From the NCBI RefSeq assembly GCF_003970795.1, contig NZ_RWKW01000043.1:20403-84402 (forward strand): a stretch of 64,000 nucleotides of DNA, given 5' to 3'. Below are positions 18,071 to 26,587 of the stretch, one piece after another. A program made the position numbers and the translations under genes. Every line of letters starts with the position of its first letter. Position 1 is the first letter of the stretch. This DNA comes from Aquibium carbonis (GTDB taxonomy: Bacteria > Pseudomonadota > Alphaproteobacteria > Rhizobiales > Rhizobiaceae). The notes beneath the pieces were generated by a model that searched no databases, had not been told where the DNA came from, and saw only the letters and a program-made list of their open reading frames with translations.

Positions 18071-19600
18071 ATGAACGAGCTCTCCGAACGGTTCGAGCCG
18101 ATCGATGCGCCGCGGCCATCAGCCGAGAAGATCCGCTGCGATGCCTGCCCGGTGATGTGCTACATCGCCGAGGGCCGCACCGGGGCCTGCGACCGCTATG
18201 GCAATCGCGCGGGCCATATCGTGCGGCTCGACCCGGTGACGATCCTCCACCATGCCGAGGAGGTGGGCGGCAAGGCGATCCCCTTCATGGTGGAAGGAGA
18301 GGACTGGGACGGCGGCCTGCTGCAGGGCGCGCGGCCCTTCGTGACGGCGATCGGCGCCGGCACGACCTATCCCGACTACAAGCCGGCGCCCTTCATCGTC
18401 GGCCAGGAGGTCGAAGGGGTCGATCTGGTGACCGTGGTGACCGAAGGCATCTTCTCCTATTGCGGGGTGAAGGTGAAGATCGACACCGACCGGCACATCG
18501 GCCCCGAGACGGCGATCGTGCGGGCGAAGGGCGAGGCGATCGGCCATGTCACCACCGCCGAGTACGGCTCCCAGATGCTGTCGCTCGGCGGCGTGCATCA
18601 CCTGACCGGCGGCTCGAAGGCGGAGGGGCGCGCCACCTGCGAGGCGATGCTCGACCTGTGCAACAGGAAGCCGGTGGAACTGACCATCGATGGCGGCGCG
18701 ACGGTGATCGTCGAGGCCGGCAAGGCGCCCGTGATCGACGGCACGCCGGAGCACCGCATGCGGGTGGGCTGCGGCTCGGCCACCATCGGCATGTTCGCCA
18801 CCCAATGGCGCGGGCTGGTCGACGAGGTGGTGGTGGTGGACGACCACATCACCGGCGTCGTGTCGGAGCACCAGGCGGGCAAGGTGCTGGGCTGGGAGGA
18901 CACAGGCATCAAGATCGTCGGCCGGCGCTCGACGCCGGGACGCTATTTCAAGGTGTCGGAGCCGGGGCTCGGCTGGGGCGGGACGACGATCACCGACCCG
19001 CTGCAGATCCTGGGCGACTGGAACCCGAAGAAGGGCGCCCGGACGGGCCTGTCGCTCCTGATGGTGTCGACGACGGGGGAGCAGTTCGCCTACTTCGAAC
19101 TGGACGAGGACCTGAAGCCGGTCGGGAAACCGTTTCCGGATCGGTTGCGGAAATCCGTCGAACTGATTGAAGACAATTGCGAACCGGCGCTGTGCACCGT
19201 GCTGTTCATGGCCGGCGCGGGCGGCTCGCTCAGGGCCGGCGTGACGGAGAACCCGGTCAACCTGACGCGGTCGGTGCAAGGCCTGAAGACCTATGTCACC
19301 TGCGGCGGCGCGCCGGTCTATGTCTGGCCGGGCGGCGGCATCACGATCATGGTGGACGTGATGCGCACGCCTGAAAACGCTTTCGGTTCCGTCCCGACGC
19401 CGGCGCTGGTGGCGCCGATCGAGTTCACGCTGCGGCGCGACGACTATTTGCGGCTCGGCGGCTATGGCGACGAGATCCGGACCGTGGCGGACGTGCTGGA
19501 GACGGGCGGCGAGTATCGCAGCCCGCGCCAGGTGAGCGGCGCGCCGGCCGGGAACCCGTGGCCGCCGCTGGCGCAGCTTCGCCGGGCTGGGCCGCGATGA
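18071..19600 (+). CDS. 6-hydroxynicotinate reductase-like iron-sulfur enzyme
   Basis: 509 residues. The N-terminal cysteine motif (Cys23, Cys26, Cys30, Cys40 in IRCDACPVMCYIAEG and TGACDRYG) suggests a 4Fe-4S cluster. I recognise the protein as the family named for the 6-hydroxynicotinate reductase of Eubacterium barkeri, a ferredoxin-dependent enzyme that reduces 6-hydroxynicotinate to 6-oxo-1,4,5,6-tetrahydronicotinate. Start ATG 18071 has GGAGGG upstream; its stop overlaps the UPF0280 gene's ATG. The exact substrate here is inferred from family and context. A reductive nicotinate route is known physiologically from Azorhizobium, so the reaction is plausible in this lineage. Confidence 0.8.
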   Translation: MNELSERFEPIDAPRPSAEKIRCDACPVMCYIAEGRTGACDRYGNRAGHIVRLDPVTILHHAEEVGGKAIPFMVEGEDWDGGLLQGARPFVTAIGAGTTYPDYKPAPFIVGQEVEGVDLVTVVTEGIFSYCGVKVKIDTDRHIGPETAIVRAKGEAIGHVTTAEYGSQMLSLGGVHHLTGGSKAEGRATCEAMLDLCNRKPVELTIDGGATVIVEAGKAPVIDGTPEHRMRVGCGSATIGMFATQWRGLVDEVVVVDDHITGVVSEHQAGKVLGWEDTGIKIVGRRSTPGRYFKVSEPGLGWGGTTITDPLQILGDWNPKKGARTGLSLLMVSTTGEQFAYFELDEDLKPVGKPFPDRLRKSVELIEDNCEPALCTVLFMAGAGGSLRAGVTENPVNLTRSVQGLKTYVTCGGAPVYVWPGGGITIMVDVMRTPENAFGSVPTPALVAPIEFTLRRDDYLRLGGYGDEIRTVADVLETGGEYRSPRQVSGAPAGNPWPPLAQLRRAGPR

Positions 19601-20679
19601 CCAGTCCGCAAATCGCCTGGCTGCCCGACGGACGGCGGCTGCACATGAACCACGGGCCGATCGACCTGATCGTCGAGGCCTTCGGGGACGACGACGAGCG
19701 GCAGGCGGCCTATGAACAGGCGGCCGCGCGGTTTGCGACCGTGCTCAGCGAACTGGTGGGGGAATTGCCCGACCTGCGACGGCCGGGCGGGGCGGCGGCG
19801 CGTGGCTTCGTCGGCGCGACCGCGCGGCGCATGGAGACGGCCGCGCGCCGGTTCAGCGACGACGGCGCGATGTTCGTCACGCCGATGGCGGCGGTGGCGG
19901 GCGCGGTGGCCGACGAGGTGCTGGCGGCGATGGTGGCCGGGCGCAGGCTCGACCGCGCCTATGTGAATGACGGCGGCGACATCGCGCTGCATCTGGCGCC
20001 TGGACGATCGCTCGGGCTCGCCATCGGCGGCAAGGACGAGACCATGGCCGATCGCGTCACGGTGTGCGCCGAGGACGCCGTGCGCGGCGTGGCGACCTCG
20101 GGCTGGCGCGGCCGCAGCCATTCGCTTGGCATCGCCGATGCGGTGACGGTTCTGGCGCGCGATGCGGCGAGCGCCGACGTCGCCGCGACGCTGATCGCCA
20201 ATGCGGTGGATTTGCCGGGACATCAGGCGATCGGTCGCATGCCGGCTGTCGAGCTTTCGCCGGACAGCGATCTGGGCAAGCGGCTGGTGACGGTTTCGGT
20301 CGGCGTGCTGACGGAGGGCGAGGTAGGCGCGGCGCTGGAGCGGGGGCTGGCCGTGGCCGAGGATTTTCGACGGCGCGGGTGGATCGCGGCGGCGGCGCTG
20401 TTTCTGGCGGGGGAAGGGCGGGTGTGTCGATCGACAGAGGCTGCGTTCCTTCGCGCCCCCCTCTGCCTGCCGGCATCTCCCCCACGGGTGGGGAGATCGC
20501 CTTCACGTCGGGTTTCGCAAATCACCGATGGCGCAGGAAATGCGGCGGCGCCGAAGCTGCCGATCTCCCCCCGTGTGGGGGAGATGGGCGGCAGCCCAGA
20601 GGGGGGCGCCGCAAAGCGCTTGTCCGACAGCAAGCGTGATCATCGATCGCGCGTTTTCCGTGAGAGCAAACATGCCTGA
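19597..20679 (+). CDS. UPF0280 family protein with a repeat-encoded C-terminal extension
   Basis: 360 residues from the ATG overlapping the preceding stop. Residues about 1-280 match the UPF0280 (ApbE-like) family: PDGRRLHMNHGPIDLIVEA, AAVAGAVADEVLAAM, YVNDGGDIALHL, GVATSGWRGRSHSLG and DAVTVLARDAASADVAAT. After FLAGEGRV the frame enters an inverted-repeat element (20453-20609) and reads low-complexity sequence to residue 360, so about 75 residues come from the repeat and flank. Family function is not established. The ApbE relationship makes flavin handling or a role in the neighbouring flavin/Fe-S enzyme thinkable, but that is speculation. Confidence 0.85.
   Translation: MTSPQIAWLPDGRRLHMNHGPIDLIVEAFGDDDERQAAYEQAAARFATVLSELVGELPDLRRPGGAAARGFVGATARRMETAARRFSDDGAMFVTPMAAVAGAVADEVLAAMVAGRRLDRAYVNDGGDIALHLAPGRSLGLAIGGKDETMADRVTVCAEDAVRGVATSGWRGRSHSLGIADAVTVLARDAASADVAATLIANAVDLPGHQAIGRMPAVELSPDSDLGKRLVTVSVGVLTEGEVGAALERGLAVAEDFRRRGWIAAAALFLAGEGRVCRSTEAAFLRAPLCLPASPPRVGRSPSRRVSQITDGAGNAAAPKLPISPRVGEMGGSPEGGAAKRLSDSKRDHRSRVFRESKHA
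20453..20609. repeat. Inverted-repeat element inside the 3' end of the UPF0280 gene
   Basis: Arms 20453-20499 and 20561-20609 are inverted complements with a few mismatches (core CATCTCCCCCAC...GGGGAGATCG against CGATCTCC...GTGGGGGAGATG), separated by about 61 bases. This core is of the type I associate with dispersed palindromes in Mesorhizobium-like genomes. The element stays open in the UPF0280 frame and moves that gene's stop into overlap with the following ATG at 20672. Confidence 0.85.
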
Positions 20680-21256
20680 ATTTCCCATTCGCAAGATCAT
20701 CGCCACCGTCGAGGATATCTTTCACGACGGCGGGCCGGCGGTGGGCGAGCCGCGGCGACGCGGCGTGGCGATGGCGCTTGTGCGGAACCCGTTCGCCGGC
20801 CGCCACGAACCGAACCTGCAGCCGGCGATGAAGGACCTGGAGCCGCTCGGCCTGCTCTTGACGGACAAGCTGATCCGGGCCTTCGGCGACGACGCGGCGC
20901 GCATCGATGCCTATGGCAAGGGCGCCATCGTCGGCACCGCCGGCGAGATCGAGCATGGCGCGCTCTGGCACGTGCCCGGCGGCTATGCCATGCGCGGGCG
21001 GATCGAGCCGTCGAAGGCGATCGTGCCGTCGGCGATGAAGGTCGGCGCGTTCGGGGCGAGCCTCGACGTGCCGCTCGGCCACGTCAACGCCGCCTATGTA
21101 CGCAGCCATTTCGATGCGATCACGGTGACGGCGCCGGACGGGCCGCGCGCCGACGAGATCCTGTTTTGCCTGGCGATGAGTTGCGGCGGACGCGTGCATT
21201 CGCGCATGGGCGGGCTGGAAGCGTTCCAGGTGACCGGCGAGGACGGTTTGCGATGA
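20672..21256 (+). CDS. Amino acid synthesis family protein (DUF1185)
   Basis: 194 residues beginning MPEFPIRKIIATVEDIFHDG, with PFAGRHEPNLQPAM, GKGAIVGTAGEIEHGA, PSKAIVPSAMKVGAFG and LDVPLGHVNAAYVRSHFDA. I recognise the DUF1185 family, labelled 'amino acid synthesis' in databases without an established reaction. The start overlaps the UPF0280 stop by 8 bases and the stop overlaps the MarR ATG, so it is part of the operon. In this context a step on the reduced or opened ring is possible. No catalytic residues can be assigned with confidence. Confidence 0.85.
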   Translation: MPEFPIRKIIATVEDIFHDGGPAVGEPRRRGVAMALVRNPFAGRHEPNLQPAMKDLEPLGLLLTDKLIRAFGDDAARIDAYGKGAIVGTAGEIEHGALWHVPGGYAMRGRIEPSKAIVPSAMKVGAFGASLDVPLGHVNAAYVRSHFDAITVTAPDGPRADEILFCLAMSCGGRVHSRMGGLEAFQVTGEDGLR

Positions 21257-21702
21257 GCGCGGTCAAGGCGCTGAAGCTGGTGAAGCCGGAGCCTGCGGAC
21301 TACAGGCTCCAGGACCAGGTGGGGTTCGTGCTGCGCAAGGCCAACCAGCGGCACCTGGCGATCTTCGCGACCCATATCGGCGACCTGACGCCGCCGCAAT
21401 TTGCGGCACTGGCCAAGCTGGCCGAGGTGGGCGAGACCTCGCAGAACCAACTCGGCACGCTGGTGGCGATGGATGCCGCGACCATCAAGGGCGTGATCGA
21501 CCGGTTGAAGGGGCGGGGACTGGTCGAGGTCCGCAACCATGACGAGGACCGGCGCCGGATCGTGGTGTCGCTGACACAGGCCGGCTCCGAGGCTCTGGCG
21601 CGCCTTGTTCCGGTGGCCCGCGCCGTGACCGAGGAGACGCTGTCGCCGCTGACCGCGCGCGAGGCGGCGACGCTGATGCGGCTCCTGGCGAAGATGGGGT
21701 GA
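21253..21702 (+). CDS. MarR family regulator, candidate controller of the N-heterocycle island
   Basis: 149 residues with MarR winged helix: LTPPQFAALAKLAEVGETSQ, recognition helix region MDAATIKGVIDRLKGRG and wing EVRNHDEDRRRIVVSLTQAG. It is the last plus-strand gene of the island, ATGA-coupled to DUF1185, and ends 16 bases before the convergent hydantoinase B gene. The palindromes at 14201-14214 and 25566-25579 are its likely operators, so it would repress both arms until an aromatic acid or intermediate binds. Regulator-operator pairing is inference. Confidence 0.88.
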   Translation: MSAVKALKLVKPEPADYRLQDQVGFVLRKANQRHLAIFATHIGDLTPPQFAALAKLAEVGETSQNQLGTLVAMDAATIKGVIDRLKGRGLVEVRNHDEDRRRIVVSLTQAGSEALARLVPVARAVTEETLSPLTAREAATLMRLLAKMG

Positions 21703-21718
21703 GGGTGGCAATGAGCCG

Positions 21719-23410
21719 TCAGCCCCCCGCGCCGAACCTCTCCGCCGCTTCCTCCGCCGTATAATACCCCATCTCGACGTCGCGGCGCACCAGCGCCGTG
21801 TCGCGCATGGCCGGATCGCCATAGCCTCCGCCGCCCGGGGTGCCGACGCTGACGCGGTCGCCGGGCTTCATCGGGATGTCCTGTTCCTTCGACAGGTGTT
21901 CGGGCACGTGCGCGATGCCGCTGCGCCAGACGGTGACGGTGTTGACCGCGCCGTCGCCGCCGCCGAGCGCGCCCTGCGGGCCGAAGCGGCCATGGTCCAT
22001 GACGAAGGAGGCCCGCGCCTCGCCGCGCAGGAGCTCGATCTCGTAGGAGAGGCCAAACCCGCCGCGATGCTTCCCGGCGCCGCCGGAGCCCTCGCGCAGC
22101 GCGTAGTGGCGGTAGAGGATCGGATAGGCCTGTTCCATGACCTCGATCGGCGGCGATTTCGAAATGCCGATGGTGGAACAGCCGTTCGACAACCCGTCAT
22201 GATCGGCATTGCCGCCATAACCGCCACCGGAGATCTGATACATCACGTAGCCGCGCCCGCGCGCCGGATCGAAACCGCCGAGGGCGAAATTGCCGGACGA
22301 GCCCGCGGGCGCCGCCGTCACCTTGTCGGGCACGGCCTGCACCATGGCGGCGAAGACGGCCTCGGCGATGCGCTGCGACACCTCGGCCGCGCAGCCGGAG
22401 ACCGGACGCGGGTATTGCGCGTCGAGGAAGGTGCCCTCGGGGCGCTTCACGATCAGCGGCTCGAATGCGCCGGCGCTGATCGGCACGTCGGGGAAGATGT
22501 GACGGATCGCCAGATAGACCGACGACAAGGTGGTGGCCAGCACCGAGTTCATCGGCCCCGCGCAGGGCGCGCTGGAGCCGGCAAAGTCGAAGGTCAGCGT
22601 GTCGCCCGCCTTCTCGATGGCGAGCGCGATGGTCAGCGGCTCGTTCACGACGCCGTCGGAATCGACGAAGGCGGTCGAGCGCCAGGTGCCGTCCGGGATC
22701 TCGGCGATGCGGGCGCGCATCTGGTCGGCGGCGCGGCGGCGCAGCTCGGCGATGGCTGCGGTGATGGTGTCGTCGCCATAACGGTCGAGGATGCCGGCGA
22801 GCCGCTCGGCGCCGACCATCAGAGCGGCGGCCTGCGCCTTGATGTCGCCGATGCGCTGATCGGCGATGCGGATGTTGGAGGCAATGATGGCGTGGATCTC
22901 GGGGTCGAGCTTTCCCCGCTTGAACAGCTTGACCGGCGGCAGGCGCAGGCCCTCCTGCTCCACGGCGGTGGCGGACGCCGAGAAACCGCCCGGCACCGAG
23001 CCGCCGATGTCGGGCCAGTGGCCGGTGTTGGAGAGCCAGCAGAAGATCTTTCCGTCGCGCCAGACCGGCATTGCGAAGCGCACGTCCATCAGATGCGTGC
23101 CGCCGAGATAGGGGTCGTTGACGATGTAGATGTCGCCTTCCTCCGGCGGCTGGCAGCGGCCGTCGGCGATCATCTCGATGATGGTGCGGGTGGAGTACTG
23201 CATGACCCCGACGAAGACCGGCAGGCCACCAATCCCTTGTGCGATCAGCGACCCGTCCTCGGCCGAATAGATGCCGTCGGAGCGGTCGTTGGCCTCGGCG
23301 ATGACGGGCGAGAAGGCGGCGCGCGAGAAGGTCAGGTCCATCTCGTCGCAGACCTGGGCGAGTGCCGCCTGGATGACGGAGAGCGTGATGGCGTCGAGCG
23401 GCTTGGTCAT
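21719..23410 (-). CDS. Hydantoinase B / oxoprolinase family protein
   Basis: 563 residues of the HyuB family, catalytic partner of HyuA in ATP-dependent opening of cyclic amides (N-methylhydantoinase, 5-oxoprolinase C-terminal half, acetophenone carboxylase relatives). Diagnostic stretches are the N-terminal DLTFSRAAFSPVIAEANDRS, YIVNDPYLGGTHLMDV, the central NTGHWPDIGGSVPGGFS and the C-terminal GGGGYGDPAMRD. The start overlaps hyuA's stop by 4 bases. In this island a lactam such as 6-oxotetrahydronicotinate is the logical substrate; no experiment-level evidence is available from sequence. Confidence 0.9.
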   Translation of the reverse strand: MTKPLDAITLSVIQAALAQVCDEMDLTFSRAAFSPVIAEANDRSDGIYSAEDGSLIAQGIGGLPVFVGVMQYSTRTIIEMIADGRCQPPEEGDIYIVNDPYLGGTHLMDVRFAMPVWRDGKIFCWLSNTGHWPDIGGSVPGGFSASATAVEQEGLRLPPVKLFKRGKLDPEIHAIIASNIRIADQRIGDIKAQAAALMVGAERLAGILDRYGDDTITAAIAELRRRAADQMRARIAEIPDGTWRSTAFVDSDGVVNEPLTIALAIEKAGDTLTFDFAGSSAPCAGPMNSVLATTLSSVYLAIRHIFPDVPISAGAFEPLIVKRPEGTFLDAQYPRPVSGCAAEVSQRIAEAVFAAMVQAVPDKVTAAPAGSSGNFALGGFDPARGRGYVMYQISGGGYGGNADHDGLSNGCSTIGISKSPPIEVMEQAYPILYRHYALREGSGGAGKHRGGFGLSYEIELLRGEARASFVMDHGRFGPQGALGGGDGAVNTVTVWRSGIAHVPEHLSKEQDIPMKPGDRVSVGTPGGGGYGDPAMRDTALVRRDVEMGYYTAEEAAERFGAGG

Positions 23411-25485
23411 GCGGTTGCGCCTCCGATCGTGATGATCAAATTGCCATCGGCATCGGTTTCGAGCCGGTCGCCGGGCGGCAGCACGGTGGTCGCGTCCATC
23501 TGCTCGAGGATCGCCGGGCCATCGAGCGATGCGTCGAGCGGCAGGCGTTCGCGGGCATAGACCGGCGTGTCGATGAAGGCGCCGTCGAACCAGACGGGAC
23601 GGACCTCGTTCAGGGCGCTGGCGAGATCGGCCGCGCGGCCGGCCGGATCGATCAGCGTCGACAGGTCGAGGGGGGCACGCAGACCAATGACGGACGTGTT
23701 GAGGTTGACGAGGCTGGCGCGGATCTCGGGGAGTTCCACCTTGAAGCGGGCGAAATAGGCCTGCTCGAACAGGGCTTGCAGCGTGGCGCGATCGACCGTG
23801 CCGGAGGGCAGGGGCACGTTGAGGAGATGGGTCTGGCCGACGAACTGCATGTCGGCCGAATGCAGCACCTGCACGCTTTGCGGCTTGACCACCTCGGCGT
23901 CGATCAGCGCCATGCCGTCGGCCGCCTGGGCGGCGAGAATGGCCTGCATGGCCGCCTCGTCGAGGCCGGCGACGGGCTGGTTGACGGTGCGGACGAAATC
24001 ATGCCGCAGGTCTGCGACGACGCAGCCGAGCGCATTGGTGATGCCGGGGCGCGCCGGGATGAGGACCCTGGGAATGCCGAGTTCGCGGGCAAGCGCCGCC
24101 GCGTGCAGCGGTCCCGCACCGCCGAAAGCGAAGAGGGCGAAGTCGCGCGGGTCGTTGCCCTTGGCGATCGAGACCATGCGGATGGCGCCGGCCATCTTCA
24201 TGTTGGCGATGGTGAGCACGGCGCCGGCCGCCGAGACGGCATCGACGCCGAGCCGCCTGCCCAGCCTGTCGGCGAAGATGACGCCGATGTCCCGGACGCT
24301 GGCGGCATTGGCAACCGACAGGAGCTTCTTCGCGTTCAGCCGCCCGAGCAGAAGGTTGGCGTCCGAGATGGTCGGTTCCACGCCGCCGCGCCCGTAGCAG
24401 ATCGGGCCGGGCGTGGCGCCGGCGCTCTCGGGACCGACCTGGAGCAGGCCGGCATCGTCGACGCGGGCGATCGAGCCGCCGCCGGCCCCGACCGTGTGGA
24501 CGTCGACCATCGGAACGTGGATCGGCATGGCGTATTCGATCTCGATCTCGTTGGAGACCGCCGGCCGCGCGCCGCGGATCAGCGCCACGTCGGTCGAGGT
24601 GCCGCCCATGTCGTAGGTGACGAGGTTGTCGAAGCCGGCGCGTCGCCCGGTGTAGGCGGCGGCCATGACGCCCGATGCCGGGCCCGACATCACGGTCTTC
24701 GCGGCCTCGCGGGTGACGCGCGCAGCCGAGATCATGCCGCCATTGCCGTTCATGATCAGGAATTCGCGGCGATAACCGCGCGTCTGCAACTCATGGCGCA
24801 GCCGCTCGACATAGCGCTTCAGGATCGGCTGGACCGAGGCGTTGACGGCGGCGGTGACGCCGCGTTCGAACTCGCGCGCCTCCGACAGGAGCGCGTGGCC
24901 CATGGTGACGTGGTCGTTCGGCCAGATTTCGGCCGCGATCTCGGCGGCACGCAGTTCGTGCGCGGGGTTGGCATAGGCATGCAGGAAGTGGATGACGAGC
25001 GACTCGCAGCCGGCGTCGAGCAGTTGCCGGACGGCGGCGCGGACGCCCTCCTCGTCGAGCGGGGTGCGGACAGTGCCGGTCGCTTCGAGCCGCTCGGAGA
25101 CTTCAAGCCTGAGATTGCGCTGGATCAAGGGCACGAAGACGCCTGTCATGCCATAAGGCTGGGGGCGCGTACGCCGGCCGAGTTCGAGCACGTCGCGGAA
25201 ACCGGCTGTGGTGATCATGCCGGTGCGCGCCAGGCGCCGCTCGAGGACCGCGTTGGTGGTGGTGGTCGTGCCATGGACGAGGAGGTCGATGTCGGAGATC
25301 GGAAAGCTGGTCGCCTCGATCGCGCGGATGACGCCGAAGGCCTGGTTGTCGAGGGTCGTCGGGGTCTTGGCGAGATGGACCTTGCCGCCGCTGGCGCCGT
25401 CGATCAGGATCAGGTCGGTGAAGGTCCCGCCGACATCCACGCCGGCGACGACGCTTTCGGATGATGCGCCGTTTTTCTCGTCCAT
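23407..25485 (-). CDS. Hydantoinase A / oxoprolinase family protein
   Basis: 692 residues from ATG 25485, HyuA family with an ASKHA-type ATP-binding fold: GVDVGGTFTDLILID, HGTTTTTNAVLERR, MNGNGGMISAARV, SGPASGVMAAAY, YDMGGTSTDVALI and the VGAGGGSIARVD loop. It pairs with HyuB downstream. A TTG at 25500 with GAGG upstream would add five residues and is a reasonable alternative start. It is the first gene of the minus-strand arm, behind the predicted operator at 25566-25579. N-methylhydantoin or 5-oxoproline specificity is equally possible on sequence alone; the island context favours a pyridine-derived lactam. Confidence 0.9.
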   Translation of the reverse strand: MDEKNGASSESVVAGVDVGGTFTDLILIDGASGGKVHLAKTPTTLDNQAFGVIRAIEATSFPISDIDLLVHGTTTTTNAVLERRLARTGMITTAGFRDVLELGRRTRPQPYGMTGVFVPLIQRNLRLEVSERLEATGTVRTPLDEEGVRAAVRQLLDAGCESLVIHFLHAYANPAHELRAAEIAAEIWPNDHVTMGHALLSEAREFERGVTAAVNASVQPILKRYVERLRHELQTRGYRREFLIMNGNGGMISAARVTREAAKTVMSGPASGVMAAAYTGRRAGFDNLVTYDMGGTSTDVALIRGARPAVSNEIEIEYAMPIHVPMVDVHTVGAGGGSIARVDDAGLLQVGPESAGATPGPICYGRGGVEPTISDANLLLGRLNAKKLLSVANAASVRDIGVIFADRLGRRLGVDAVSAAGAVLTIANMKMAGAIRMVSIAKGNDPRDFALFAFGGAGPLHAAALARELGIPRVLIPARPGITNALGCVVADLRHDFVRTVNQPVAGLDEAAMQAILAAQAADGMALIDAEVVKPQSVQVLHSADMQFVGQTHLLNVPLPSGTVDRATLQALFEQAYFARFKVELPEIRASLVNLNTSVIGLRAPLDLSTLIDPAGRAADLASALNEVRPVWFDGAFIDTPVYARERLPLDASLDGPAILEQMDATTVLPPGDRLETDADGNLIITIGGATA

Positions 25486-25565
25486 GCCCGTTTCCCGCAA
25501 CCACGACCTCAGGGATGGGCGCAGTTTGGAATGGCAGACTACCCGTGCGCCTTGACCCGAAAATC

Positions 25566-25594
25566 ATTTGTATACTAATAATTCCGGGGAGCAA
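25566..25594 (-). promoter_or_regulatory. Predicted promoter with MarR-type palindromic operator, island right end
   Basis: The 14-base palindrome ATTTGTATACTAAT occupies 25566-25579. On the minus strand it overlaps a -10-like TACAAA (25572-25567) spaced 16 bases from a -35-like TTGCTC (25594-25589), about 80 bases upstream of hyuA. It shares ATCATTTGTAT plus the AAT half-site with the palindrome at 14201-14214. A plus-strand TTGACC at 25552 could also serve fpr, so the site may affect both directions. Promoter boxes are weaker than the operator symmetry. Confidence 0.6.
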
Positions 25595-25692
25595 GGGCGC
25601 GCCTCGCCGTCGCATTGTCACCCCGTGGGAATCCGGCACCGTTTCGTGCTATGGAACCCCGCTCGAAACACCAGCCCGGGAGAGTTGAGCCG

Positions 25693-26514
25693 ATGACCGC
25701 GGTGCCCGCCAACGAGAATGCAGCGCCCCTGCGCTTTCCGATCCCGGCCAACGTCCATGCCGAGACGGTTGTTTCGGTGACGCATTACACCGACAGCCTG
25801 TTCTCGTTTCGCATCACCCGGCCGCAGAGCTTTCGCTTCCGCTCCGGCGAGTTCGTGATGATCGGCCTGCCGAATGCCGAAAAGCCGATCTTCCGCGCCT
25901 ATTCGATCGCCAGCCCCGCCTGGGACGAGGAACTGGAGTTCTATTCGATCAAGGTTCCGGACGGCCCGCTGACCTCGGAACTGCAGAAGATCGCGCCGGG
26001 CGATACGATCCTGCTGCGCCAGAAGTCGACCGGCACGCTGGTGCTCGACGCGCTGAAGCCCGGCAAGCGGCTGTGGATGATCGCCACCGGCACAGGCATC
26101 GCGCCTTTTGCCAGCCTGATCCGCGATCCCGAGACGTACGACAAGTTCGAACAGGTGGTGCTGACCAACACCTGCCGGGGCGTGGCCGAACTGCAATATG
26201 GCGACCAGTTGTTCGCCGCCGTGTCGGAAGACCCGCTGATCGGCGAACTGACGGCAGGCCGGCTGACCTATTACGCCACGACCACGCGCGAGGACTCGCC
26301 CCGGACGGGCCGCATCACCGACCTGATCTCGTCGGGCAAGCTGTTTGCGGATCTGGGATTCGACGCGTTCGATCCCGAAACGGACCGGGTGATGATCTGC
26401 GGCTCGATCGACATGATCCGCGACGTGTCGAAGCTGGTGGCGGATTTCGGGCTGGTCGAAGGCTCCAACGCCGCGCCCGCCGATTTCGTGGTGGAACGCG
26501 CTTTCGTCGGCTGA
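25693..26514 (+). CDS. fpr: Ferredoxin--NADP(+) reductase (Fpr)
   Basis: 273-residue FAD enzyme exchanging electrons between NADPH and ferredoxin/flavodoxin. The FAD motif FRAYSIASP, NADP-binding IATGTGIAPFASLIRDP and the C-terminal family ending VVERAFVG are all present; length fits the bacterial subclass. Start ATG 25693 has GGGAGAG upstream; longer frames from 25615 are not conserved-looking. It diverges from hyuA. Family knowledge: usually a redox or stress housekeeping gene. It could also feed reduced ferredoxin to the ferredoxin-dependent reductase of the island, which is speculative. Confidence 0.92.
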   Translation: MTAVPANENAAPLRFPIPANVHAETVVSVTHYTDSLFSFRITRPQSFRFRSGEFVMIGLPNAEKPIFRAYSIASPAWDEELEFYSIKVPDGPLTSELQKIAPGDTILLRQKSTGTLVLDALKPGKRLWMIATGTGIAPFASLIRDPETYDKFEQVVLTNTCRGVAELQYGDQLFAAVSEDPLIGELTAGRLTYYATTTREDSPRTGRITDLISSGKLFADLGFDAFDPETDRVMICGSIDMIRDVSKLVADFGLVEGSNAAPADFVVERAFVG

Positions 26515-26587
26515 TCGCCGCCGGTTCGAACATGGCGTTTTCAGAGCGGTGGCCCGATCGGCCGCCGCTCTTTCTTTCAAGGCCGAC

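Noticed and set aside
23407..25485. 5-oxoprolinase as the specific name for HyuA/HyuB
   Set aside because: The family does not discriminate between 5-oxoproline, hydantoin and other lactams, and context points elsewhere, so only the family name is given.
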